Assembly (NCBI GenBank): GCA_963674475.2
Contig: CAXXFQ010000033.1
Coordinates: forward strand, 496,001-560,000
Length of the DNA stretch: 64,000 nucleotides
Direction: 5' to 3'
From: CAXXFQ01 sp963674475
Lineage (GTDB): Bacteria > Planctomycetota > Planctomycetia > Pirellulales > Thermoguttaceae
Positions 40,602 through 48,479 of the stretch are shown here, in pieces. A model generated the notes under the pieces. The model worked only from the letters and a program-made list of their open reading frames with translations. It ran no database searches and was not told the DNA's origin. The position numbers were made by a program, and so were the translations under genes. Each line of letters begins with the position of its first letter. Positions within the stretch are counted from its first letter, which is position 1.

Positions 40602-43250
40602 ATGGCCCGTTACGATATCCCCACGTTTTTTTCAACGGTTTTGGTTGCCGCTCTTGGTTCTTTGGGTCCTTTGGGTTCTTTGGGATTGGCCACGGAGGAG
40701 ACCCCGCTTGCGCCGCTGTTTCCGTTTGTCGTTTCTTATGACACGCCGAAGAACGTGACGAATCTTTCCGATCGACTGGATCGACCGGCAGGGAAAGACG
40801 GCTTTGTTCGTTGTGAGGAAGGGCATTTTGTCACCGAGGCCGGGCCGATCCGGTTTTGGGCGACTAACCTTTGCTTCGAGGCCTGTTTCCCGTCGCGCGA
40901 CCAGGCCGACCGGCTGGCCCGACGCTTGGCCCGATTGGGGATCAACTGCGTGCGGATGCACCATATGGACATGTACTCGATTTGGGGCGATCGGCCGAAC
41001 CACCTTGAGATCGATCCGAAAAAAATGGACCGGCTCGACTATCTGATTTTTCGCCTGAAGGAACACGGGATCTATACCAATTTGAACCTGCACGTCTCAC
41101 GTTGGCTGGACGAAAAGGACGGGTTCCCGCCGCGCGACGGTCGACCGCAGTTTGACAAAGGGCTCGACAATTTCGAGCCGCGTCTGATCGCGTTGCAAAA
41201 ACAGTACGCCCGCGACCTGTTGACCCACGTCAATCCGTACACGGGCATCGCCTACACCGACGAACCGGCCGTTGCAATGGTCGAGGTGAATAACGAAAAC
41301 GGACTGTTTTTTATCTGGAGTCAAAACCAACTGGACGACTTACCCGAGCCGTTTCAGTCGACCTACCAAAAGCTTTGGAATCGGTGGCTTGTCAAAAAGT
41401 ACGGGGCCGGCGAAAAACTCCGCGCGGCCTGGCGTGAAGGTCAGACCCCTTTGGGCGATGAAATGATTCAAGACGGCCGGTTCGAGGCGAAGGAACCGAA
41501 GTCGTGGTTTTTCAATCTCGACCAACCGCCGGTGGCCCACTGGTCGGTCGAGTCGGACGGTCCGGAGGGAAAACGGTGTCTACGTTTTTGTGTCGAGCGA
41601 TCCGGGAAAACGGCCTGGTTGCCCCAGTTCGGCCAGGGTGGCTTGGCGTTTGAAAAGGGACAGACGTACACGCTCTCGTTTTGGCTTCGGGCGAAAACCC
41701 ACGGGCGACTCTCGGTCAACGCGATGCAAAATCACGCGCCGTGGTCCGTCCTCGGTCTGGGTGGCCCGGTCGAGGCCAAAAACAAGTGGCGACGGGTCAC
41801 CCTTTCGTTCACGGCAAAACAAGACGACCCGGACGGGCGGATCACGTTCACCGCGATGGAGCCGAACACCTACGAGTTGGCCGACGTCTCGCTCCGTGCG
41901 GGCGGGATCGAGGGACTGGCTGAGAAGGAGCGACTTGAAGACGGTTCGGTCCGAGTGATCGCGCACGAAAGCCCCCGTGCCACGCCCCGGCGGCTTCGCG
42001 ATTTTGTCGACTTCCTCTGGGAGACCGAACGGGATTACTGGCAACAGATGTACCGGTTTTTGAAGGACGACTTGCAGGTTCAGGCCCCGATCAGTGGGTC
42101 GCAACTCGGGTTTAGCCTGCCGAGTTTGCAATCGGGGTTCGGCTATCTCGACGCCCACAGCTATTGGAACCACCCGGTCTTTACCGGCGACGATTGGGAC
42201 GCGAAACACTGGTTCGTTCGGAACCGGGCGTTGGTCAATTACCCGGACGGGACCTTTACCCGATTGGCGGCCCGTCGCGTTTGGAACCGGCCGTACACCG
42301 TCAGCGAGTACAACCACCCCGAACCGAACGAGTTCGCTGCCGAAGGGTTCCCGATGATTGCGGCGTTCGGCGCGTTTCAGAAGTGGGACGGGATCTTTTC
42401 GTTCACCTACAAGTCGGGGCCAAAACCGGACCCGAGGCGGATTCGCAGCTTTTTCGATATCGAAGCGAACACGGCCAAGTTGGTCCATATGCCGGCCTGC
42501 GTGTCGATGTTTGTCCGAGCCGATGTGCAGCCGGGGAACGAGTTGATTTTGGCCCGGCTTTCGGTCTCCAAGGAACGGGACCTGTTGGTCGAAAAACTTT
42601 CACCCTGGGGGATCAAGGCATCGGCAGTTGGGTGTGATTTCGAAGCGTCCCTTCTGCATCGGATGGGGCTTGCGGCGGTTTCCGCGAGCGACACGAATGG
42701 CTCCTTTTGCCCTCAAAACGGTACGGTATCCGGCGACCAAAAGGTTTTCGTCTCCGATACCGGTCAGTTACAATGGGATACGACCGAACCGAAAGCCGGT
42801 TTTTTCACGGTCGATTCGCCGCGCACGAAACTGTTTACCGGTTTCATTCGCGGTCGACGGTTTTCGATCGGCGATGTGAAACTCGAGGTCGGCCGGACCC
42901 GTTTGGATTGGGCGACCGTTTCGATGACGCTGGTCGAGGGAGACCGTTTCGATCGGCCGGGGCGGGTACTGATCGCGGCGACCGGCGTGACGCACAATGC
43001 CGACATGACGCTCAAACGGGAGGGCCCGCGCGTGACCGTTGGCAATCAGTGGGGCGACGCGCCGGTCCTGTGTGAAGGGATTCCGGCTCGAATCATGTTG
43101 CCGGTGGCCGCCGGTCGGGTTCGACTCTATCCGTTGGACGAGTCGGGCAATCGGCGTGATGAGGTTCGGGTGAAAGACGAAGCGGACCAGGCCGTTTTGA
43201 CCCTTTCGCCCAAGTATAGAACCGTCTGGTACGAGGCGGTCATTGAATAG
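40602..43250 (+). CDS. secreted glycoside hydrolase-like protein (clan GH-A-type barrel with inserted beta-sandwich)
   Basis: About 882 residues from ATG 40602 (signal-like VLVAALGSLGPLGSLGLA). Residues about 60-260 read as a TIM-barrel start: GFVRCEEGHFVTEAGPIRFW, LARLGINCVRMHHMDMYSIW, HGIYTNLNLHVSRW, and a putative acid/base Glu in VEVNNENGLF (about 232). A beta-sandwich like CBM4/9/22 follows (VESDGPEGKRCLRFCVERSG, YTLSFWLRAKTHGRLSVNAM, ITFTAMEPNTYELADVSLRA), then the barrel resumes with LDAHSYWNHP and a candidate nucleophile in YTVSEYNHPEPN (about 569). Polysaccharide cleavage is likely; substrate and family are uncertain. It ends 45 bases before the two MBL-fold genes. Confidence 0.78.
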   Translation: MARYDIPTFFSTVLVAALGSLGPLGSLGLATEETPLAPLFPFVVSYDTPKNVTNLSDRLDRPAGKDGFVRCEEGHFVTEAGPIRFWATNLCFEACFPSRDQADRLARRLARLGINCVRMHHMDMYSIWGDRPNHLEIDPKKMDRLDYLIFRLKEHGIYTNLNLHVSRWLDEKDGFPPRDGRPQFDKGLDNFEPRLIALQKQYARDLLTHVNPYTGIAYTDEPAVAMVEVNNENGLFFIWSQNQLDDLPEPFQSTYQKLWNRWLVKKYGAGEKLRAAWREGQTPLGDEMIQDGRFEAKEPKSWFFNLDQPPVAHWSVESDGPEGKRCLRFCVERSGKTAWLPQFGQGGLAFEKGQTYTLSFWLRAKTHGRLSVNAMQNHAPWSVLGLGGPVEAKNKWRRVTLSFTAKQDDPDGRITFTAMEPNTYELADVSLRAGGIEGLAEKERLEDGSVRVIAHESPRATPRRLRDFVDFLWETERDYWQQMYRFLKDDLQVQAPISGSQLGFSLPSLQSGFGYLDAHSYWNHPVFTGDDWDAKHWFVRNRALVNYPDGTFTRLAARRVWNRPYTVSEYNHPEPNEFAAEGFPMIAAFGAFQKWDGIFSFTYKSGPKPDPRRIRSFFDIEANTAKLVHMPACVSMFVRADVQPGNELILARLSVSKERDLLVEKLSPWGIKASAVGCDFEASLLHRMGLAAVSASDTNGSFCPQNGTVSGDQKVFVSDTGQLQWDTTEPKAGFFTVDSPRTKLFTGFIRGRRFSIGDVKLEVGRTRLDWATVSMTLVEGDRFDRPGRVLIAATGVTHNADMTLKREGPRVTVGNQWGDAPVLCEGIPARIMLPVAAGRVRLYPLDESGNRRDEVRVKDEADQAVLTLSPKYRTVWYEAVIE

Positions 43251-43294
43251 TTTGGAGTATAGATAGCAGCTTTGCTAAAAGGAAAAACCAAAAG

Positions 43295-44224
43295 ATGAAA
43301 CGGCGCGACTTTGTGAAATCGGCCGCTTTGTTGGGGACAGGAGCGGGGATCGGCCAATCGGTCTGGTCGACCGGAGCGATCGCTGCGGAACAAGAGGCCA
43401 AGACCAAGACGTTCACCCTCTGGCAGCTTCCGTCTCAGGCGGATAAACAGATCATGAGCTATGTCTTCAAAACGTCGAATGGGAAAATCGTCGTCCTTGA
43501 TGGGGGCTACCAAAGTGACGCCGGTTACCTTCGCGGTTTTTTGGCGGCACTGGGCAACCGGGTTGATTCCTGGATCTTGAGTCACCCCCATCCCGACCAT
43601 GTCGACGCCGTGACCGAAATTCTCAAACGACCGGGCAAACTCAAGATCGATCGGTTCTACGGTTCGTTTCCCGATCCTGCGTGGGCGAAAAAGACCGAGC
43701 CAAAATATGCCGTTACGATGGAGCAGTTTCAGACGGCGCTAGAAACGACGCCGTTTCCGTTTGTCGAGGTGAAGATTGGCGATACCCTTGATGTTGACGG
43801 AATTCGGATCGAAATTTTGGGGGTGAAAAATCCGGAGATTACCCACAAAGCGTTCAATAATTCGAGTGTCGTCTTTCGGATGCTTGTTGGCGAAGCGACC
43901 TTTTTGTTCACCGGCGACCTGGGTGCCGAAGGGGGCCGAAAGTTGTTGGCCTCGCCGCAGGGGGCGAAGCTGAAGGCCGATTATCTGCAGGTGGCCCACC
44001 ACGGTCAAGACGGGCCCGATCGGGATTTCTACCAGGCGGTTGCCCCGAGCCACTGCCTTTGGCCCACGCCAATTTGGATCTGGGAAAACGTCGGCGAAAA
44101 AGGCCCGGGGACGGGACCGTATACGACGTTCGAGGTGCGCCGCTGGATGGAGGAACTGGGTGTCAAGAACCATTATCTCCTGTTCGAAGGACTTCAAAAG
44201 ATTGAAATTCCGATGGCCGGTTGA
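43295..44224 (+). CDS. Tat-exported metallo-beta-lactamase-fold hydrolase, paralogue 1
   Basis: 309 residues. Twin-arginine signal KRRDFVKSAALLGTGAGIGQ ends near AIAAEQ. The MBL fold is clear: VLDGGYQSD, zinc motif SHPHPDHVDAV (H97-x-H99-x-D101-H102), FLFTGDLGAEGG supplying the metal-bridging Asp, and VAHHGQDG near the C-terminus. The layout (single-domain MBL with VAHHG) resembles ComEC-like or ComA2-type MBL proteins rather than beta-lactamases. Substrate unknown; could be a phosphoester. It sits between the glycosidase and a near-identical second copy, so a shared transcript is likely. Confidence 0.88.
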   Translation: MKRRDFVKSAALLGTGAGIGQSVWSTGAIAAEQEAKTKTFTLWQLPSQADKQIMSYVFKTSNGKIVVLDGGYQSDAGYLRGFLAALGNRVDSWILSHPHPDHVDAVTEILKRPGKLKIDRFYGSFPDPAWAKKTEPKYAVTMEQFQTALETTPFPFVEVKIGDTLDVDGIRIEILGVKNPEITHKAFNNSSVVFRMLVGEATFLFTGDLGAEGGRKLLASPQGAKLKADYLQVAHHGQDGPDRDFYQAVAPSHCLWPTPIWIWENVGEKGPGTGPYTTFEVRRWMEELGVKNHYLLFEGLQKIEIPMAG

Positions 44225-44307
44225 GTCACTTTGACGGACCAACGTTTTGTCATCAAACCATGTGAAATCATAATTGTCTGTGGCTTTTTGAAAGGATATA
44301 CCAGAAG

Positions 44308-45237
44308 ATGAAACGACGTGATTTTGTGAAATCGGCCGCCTTGTTGGGGACAGGAGCGGGGATCGGCCAATCGGTCTGGTCGACCGGGGCGATGGCTGCG
44401 GAACAAAACAAGAAGACCAAGATGTTTACCGTCTGGCAGCTTCCGGCCCAGACGCCGGAACAGATCATGAGCTACGTCTTCAAGACTCCCGGCGGAAAGC
44501 TGATTGTCCTCGACGGGGGCGCCAAAGGGGACTCCGGTTACCTTCGCGGGTTTTTGGCGGCGATGGGCAACCGGGTCGATCATTGGATCTTGAGCCATCC
44601 GCACAGCGACCACGTTGACGCCGTGACCGAACTGCTCAAACGGCCGGGCAAACTTGACATTGGCCAATTCTACGGTTCGTTTCCCGATCTTGCGTGGGCG
44701 AAAAAAACCGAGCCGGGAAATGCCGTCACGATCGAGCAGTTTCAAGCGGCCTTGAAAACGACGCCGGTTCCGTTTGCCGAGGTGAAAATCGGCGATACCC
44801 TTGAGATCGACGGGATTCGTATCGAGTTTCTCGCGGTCAAAAACCTGGAGATTACCCACAACGCGTTTAACAATTCGAGTATCGTCTTCCGGATGTCGGT
44901 CGGCGAAACGACCTTTTTGTTTACCGGCGACCTGGGTGCCGAGGGGGGCCGGAAACTGATGGCTTCGCCGCAAGGGGCGAAGGTGAAGGCCGATTACCTA
45001 CAGATGGCTCACCACGGTCAAAACGGCACCGATCGGGATTTTTACAAGGCGGTTGGCGCGACCCATTGCCTTTGGCCCACGCCGCTTTGGCTCTGGGACG
45101 ACGACAACGGTGGCGGCAAGGGATCGGGGCCCTGGCAGACCTTGGAGGTACGTCGCTGGATGGACGAGCTCAAGGCGAAAGACCATTATCTCATGTTCGA
45201 AGGCCTTCAGAAGATTGAAATCCCGATGGCCGGTTGA
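44308..45237 (+). CDS. Tat-exported metallo-beta-lactamase-fold hydrolase, paralogue 2
   Basis: 309 residues, same length as the preceding gene, and more than half of all positions are identical. The Tat signal is unchanged for its first 20 residues. Zinc ligands SHPHSDHVDAV, FLFTGDLGAEGG and MAHHGQNG are conserved. Differences cluster in the C-terminal loop (LWLWDDDNGGGKGSGPW versus IWIWENVGEKGPGTGP), likely the substrate-facing edge. Start 83 bases after the end of paralogue 1, followed by a terminator. Confidence 0.88.
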   Translation: MKRRDFVKSAALLGTGAGIGQSVWSTGAMAAEQNKKTKMFTVWQLPAQTPEQIMSYVFKTPGGKLIVLDGGAKGDSGYLRGFLAAMGNRVDHWILSHPHSDHVDAVTELLKRPGKLDIGQFYGSFPDLAWAKKTEPGNAVTIEQFQAALKTTPVPFAEVKIGDTLEIDGIRIEFLAVKNLEITHNAFNNSSIVFRMSVGETTFLFTGDLGAEGGRKLMASPQGAKVKADYLQMAHHGQNGTDRDFYKAVGATHCLWPTPLWLWDDDNGGGKGSGPWQTLEVRRWMDELKAKDHYLMFEGLQKIEIPMAG

Positions 45238-45279
45238 GTTCACTCTCTTATCGAACAGGCTTTTTCTTCCTAAAACGAA

Positions 45280-45329
45280 CCGACCTCTTGATTCTCCATC
45301 GACGGGAACCAAGAGGTCGGCTTTTCTTT
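45280..45329 (+). terminator. terminator of the glycosidase/MBL gene group
   Basis: Stem CCGACCTCTTG (45280-45290) / CAAGAGGTCGG (45310-45320), followed by CTTTTCTTT. It lies 43 bases after the stop at 45237. Confidence 0.85.
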
Positions 45330-45370
45330 ATTAGGAATGGTTGGAGGAGAAAAGACCGCTTCGAGGGCCC

Positions 45371-46906
45371 TTACTCTTTTTCAAATTTCAGCGAATACAG
45401 GTCCGCCTCCTTGAGTGAGAAGTGGATTCGGATCGGGCGCCCGACAAGCGAGCTGACGTCGGTGTTCCCTTTCCATCCGACGCGCCGGTCAAGCGTGTCA
45501 CCGTAGATCTTATCCGACTCGGCCAGTGTGAAGCCGGGGATCGGCTTGCCCGATTCGTCTTGCAGTTCGACCCGAACCATTCCGGCCGCGCTGGTTCGGA
45601 AGTTGATCGACAGCTCTTTGCCGTCGAAGGTCAATGGCTTGGTCGTCATTTGGCCCGGTTTATTTTTCGCGTGGACCGAGACGAACCCGTCGATCCGCAA
45701 CGTATAGCGTCGCTGGCGTGACCAGTCGCCGGTGAAATAGGACTCGGTCCCGTAGAGCGACAGCTCGCGCGGCATGTCGTCTTCGGTCGGGGCCGTTTCG
45801 ACCACATGGTAGGCCAGATAATTGTCGCCGTAGGCCCAATCGTGCGTCGTTCGAAGGCCGGGTCGCAGGAAGACGTCGTCCGACTGGCGGAACGTCTTGC
45901 CGTCGCGACTGGTGATCAACACCGTGTCGGTGATGGCTGAGCCGTAGCGAGTTTGCGTTTTGGCACGCCGCTTGCGTTCTTCCGCATCGCACAGTTGGTA
46001 GGTCGAGGCAGTCACCCCATTGTCGACGTACCGAGCCGGGAAACCGATCAGGATATGCGGTGCCCGGTAGTACGGCTTGATCTGGTTGACGTAATATTGG
46101 GCTTCCATGCAAGGGCCGCCCTGGGTGAACTTGAGAACCGTGTCTTTCTTCCAATGGATGAAGTCGTCCGAGACGGCCCGTTGCACCATCCGATATCCTT
46201 TGTATCCCTCTTCGGAAAAAACGCGGAAATACATCACATACTGTTTTTCAATCGGGCTCCAAAAGGCGATGTTTTGGGTATCGAACGCCCCGTCGACATA
46301 GATCGCGTGGTCGACCATGGGGGTCCAGTGGATTGCGTCAGCCGACTTGAAGACCCAAATCCCGCCAAAAAGAACCTTGTCCGATTTGGGCGCGGGGCCC
46401 AGGCCGATCGCCTTGTATTTCGCGTCGGGGGTCACGCCGGGTCTGGTGTCGAGAAACGGCGTGAAGTCGTGACACGCGCCACCGTTGAGTTCGGTCATGA
46501 TCAGCGAGTTGTTTTTATTCCCTTCAAACTCGCACAACCCCAAGTTGGGCCGATACCAGTTGATCCCGTCTTTACTTTCGGCATAGGCGATGTTCACCGG
46601 ATGCGACTTGGCACCTTTCAGTGGAATTTGCCAGCCATGGAAATACATCCGATAAAGGTCGCCGTCCTGCATCACGGTCGTATAGCCACAGCCGGACCCT
46701 TCCCACGGCTTGTCACAGTGCAGCGCGACATTTTTCCGCACCGGCTCGTGGACTTTCAGGTCGACATTTTCCATCGAACCGATCAAATAGTCGTCGACAA
46801 ACAGCTCGCGCCGGTCGCCGATCTTCAAGGGGGTCTCGGCCGCCGGGAGCAGCGCGGTGAAACCAAAAATAAGCAGGGGTAGGAGGGGCCAGTACTTGCT
46901 TCTCAT
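45371..46906 (-). CDS. secreted beta-propeller hydrolase-like protein, family A copy 1
   Basis: 511 residues. Signal peptide (MRSKYWPLLPLLIFGFTALL ending PAAET), then RRELFVDDYLIGSMENVDL and repeating propeller-blade motifs: SKDGINWYRPNLGLCEFEGN, LDTRPGVTPDAKYKAIGL, FKSADAIHWTPMVDHAIYVD, FDTQNIAFWSPIEKQYVMYF, SRDGKTFRQSDDVFLRPGL. The C-terminal part (TTKPLTFDGKELSINFRTSA, VRVELQDESGKPIPGFTLAE) looks like an attached beta-sandwich. The blades recall GH32/43/68-type five-bladed folds, but I see no convincing catalytic triad. Paralogue at 53870-55321. The start at 46906 has AGGAG nine bases upstream. It lies next to a GntR/LacI regulator. Confidence 0.75.
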   Translation of the reverse strand: MRSKYWPLLPLLIFGFTALLPAAETPLKIGDRRELFVDDYLIGSMENVDLKVHEPVRKNVALHCDKPWEGSGCGYTTVMQDGDLYRMYFHGWQIPLKGAKSHPVNIAYAESKDGINWYRPNLGLCEFEGNKNNSLIMTELNGGACHDFTPFLDTRPGVTPDAKYKAIGLGPAPKSDKVLFGGIWVFKSADAIHWTPMVDHAIYVDGAFDTQNIAFWSPIEKQYVMYFRVFSEEGYKGYRMVQRAVSDDFIHWKKDTVLKFTQGGPCMEAQYYVNQIKPYYRAPHILIGFPARYVDNGVTASTYQLCDAEERKRRAKTQTRYGSAITDTVLITSRDGKTFRQSDDVFLRPGLRTTHDWAYGDNYLAYHVVETAPTEDDMPRELSLYGTESYFTGDWSRQRRYTLRIDGFVSVHAKNKPGQMTTKPLTFDGKELSINFRTSAAGMVRVELQDESGKPIPGFTLAESDKIYGDTLDRRVGWKGNTDVSSLVGRPIRIHFSLKEADLYSLKFEKE

Positions 46907-47001
46907 CGAAAGACTCCTTGCAAAAAGGTGGGAAACGTCGTTGATGAACGGGATTTTTTAGGCGGTATTTTTGTGGGATTTTAGTTCGGGAAAAATCGAT
47001 C

Positions 47002-48111
47002 CTAGGTCAAAAGCATCGAATCGGGCATCACCACTTTGACCGGCAGCAGATGATGACCGCCTTCGGCCGAAGAATCGTCGAGTTGGTTTTGAAGCATCCG
47101 AGCCACGGTCAAGATGCAAGCTTCGTTGGTCGCGATGTCCTCGATGGCAGGGATCGGTAACGACGTTCTTTCGGTCCAGGAACGGCTGTAGACAACGGCA
47201 AAATCATCGGGGACTCGAAGGCCCAGCGAGTCGGCCGTCTCGAGCAACAACTGGGCCGTTTGAACGCCGCGACAAAGGAGGGCCGGTTTCGGTGCCGAAC
47301 GGTCCTGGCACGTCTCGCGAATCAATTCCTCGAAAATCTGCCGGGTCACGGTTTCCTCGCCGGGGAAGTTACGCACTCGGATTTGATTCGGTCGCAAGCC
47401 CGTTTGGGTCAATGCCGTCAGCATGCCGTCAAAAGCGGTCAAGTCGCCCTGACGCCATCGCTCTCGGTGGACAAACGTGAAGCGACGCCCGCCCAATTGG
47501 TGCGCGACGCCGAGCATCTGATTGCCGACTTCGAACTGATCGCTTTCGAAATGGGGCAAGGAGATGCCCGGGAAAACGCTTCCGATCACCACGGTCGGAA
47601 TTCCCCGTTGGGCGACAATCTCTTGGACTTCCCGCGAGCTGAGGGTCAGAATCACGGCGGTCGGAGCGGCCTCGTCCGAGCGGCTCTCGGAAAGCAGCTC
47701 TCCGACATGCCATTTTGCGTCGTCAAACGGAAAGGTATGGCTGTGCAAAATGGCGTCGGGAATCACTTGGCGCAATCCGGGTAAAAGCAACTCCGACGGG
47801 ATCATCTTCGCGCTTGCTTCTCCTTCGAAACAGCCGATCAAGTGGACATGCGTCACCTTGCGATGCGGCAGAGAAGAGCCGGCGGCCGGACCGACAAAAG
47901 TTCCACGACCTTGCTGGCGGACCAAAAGATCCCGCTCGACCAACAGATTCATGACCCGATGGGCCGTCATTCGGCTGACCCCGAGTTGGGCGGCCGCCTT
48001 TTCCGCGGTCAGATACCGTTGCCCGGGAATTAAACGTCGCCGACGGATATCCGCCTCGAGCCGTTGGGCCAGTTGTTGCGAGTGGGATTGGGGCAGGCTG
48101 TCTTGTTTCAT
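47002..48111 (-). CDS. GntR/LacI-type (AraR-like) transcriptional regulator 1
   Basis: 369 residues. An N-terminal GntR winged helix (residues about 15-75: GQRYLTAEKAAAQLGVSRMT, VERDLLVRQQGRGTFVGP) is joined to a periplasmic-binding-protein-like ligand domain of the LacI type (HVHLIGCFEG, VILTLSSREVQEIVAQRGIP, HQLGGRRFTFVHRERWRQGD, RVPDDFAVVYSRSWTERTSL). Such proteins usually respond to a sugar. The gene starts 95 bases upstream of the propeller gene that follows it, same strand, so the target is probably local. The N-terminal domain is standard length and there is no frame problem. Confidence 0.88.
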   Translation of the reverse strand: MKQDSLPQSHSQQLAQRLEADIRRRRLIPGQRYLTAEKAAAQLGVSRMTAHRVMNLLVERDLLVRQQGRGTFVGPAAGSSLPHRKVTHVHLIGCFEGEASAKMIPSELLLPGLRQVIPDAILHSHTFPFDDAKWHVGELLSESRSDEAAPTAVILTLSSREVQEIVAQRGIPTVVIGSVFPGISLPHFESDQFEVGNQMLGVAHQLGGRRFTFVHRERWRQGDLTAFDGMLTALTQTGLRPNQIRVRNFPGEETVTRQIFEELIRETCQDRSAPKPALLCRGVQTAQLLLETADSLGLRVPDDFAVVYSRSWTERTSLPIPAIEDIATNEACILTVARMLQNQLDDSSAEGGHHLLPVKVVMPDSMLLT

Positions 48112-48121
48112 ACTACCAAAT

Positions 48122-48171
48122 GTACCATAAATGGGACTATTGGCAAGAATTATCCCAAAAAATTCGGGATA
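48122..48171 (-). promoter_or_regulatory. candidate promoter and operator of regulator 1
   Basis: Minus-strand TTGCCA, 16 bases, TACATT ends about 10 bases before the start codon. Just upstream is the inverted repeat TATCCC (48151-48156) / GGGATA (48166-48171), nine-base spacer, which could be an operator. Site assignment is inference. Confidence 0.45.
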
Positions 48172-48267
48172 GTTTCATGAGGGCGGGAATTTAGGGGGCT
48201 TGGGTAGATTGCGTGCAGTAGCGTGCCGGAAAGCCGTTTTGCTCGACCAAGAATCGCAAAAAAGGGG

Positions 48268-48340
48268 GGGGATTCAATTCGGGCCGAGACAAGATGAGTG
48301 AAAGCTGACTTTCACCGCTAGACCAACAACCACCATGGGA
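48268..48340 (-). pseudogene. possible decayed tRNA-Glu-like sequence
   Basis: On the minus strand the D-loop-like GGTCTAGCGGT (48314-48324) is followed by CTTTCAC (48298-48304), the anticodon-loop form of tRNA-Glu(UUC), and an imperfect T-arm-like GAATTGAATCCC. Stems no longer pair well. Weak call; it may be coincidence. Confidence 0.25.
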
Positions 48341-48365
48341 ACTTTCCCAACGCCGGTCTGGCCTA

Positions 48366-48479
48366 CCGTCCAATAAGAAACCGCTCCAAGGGAGCTTTGC
48401 CTCACCCCGTTTCCTCTTAGAGTGACCCTTTGGCGCTGGCCCAACGTCCAATAAAAAACTGCTCTAAGGGGTCTTTACC
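48366..48479. repeat. two imperfect 36-base direct repeats
   Basis: CCGTCCAATAAGAAACCGCT... (48366-48401) recurs as ACGTCCAATAAAAAACTGCT... (48444-48479), including the CTCCAAGGG/CTCTAAGGG and GCTTTGCC/TCTTTACC parts. The second copy ends in the stop region of the following minus-strand gene. No function is evident. Confidence 0.6.
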
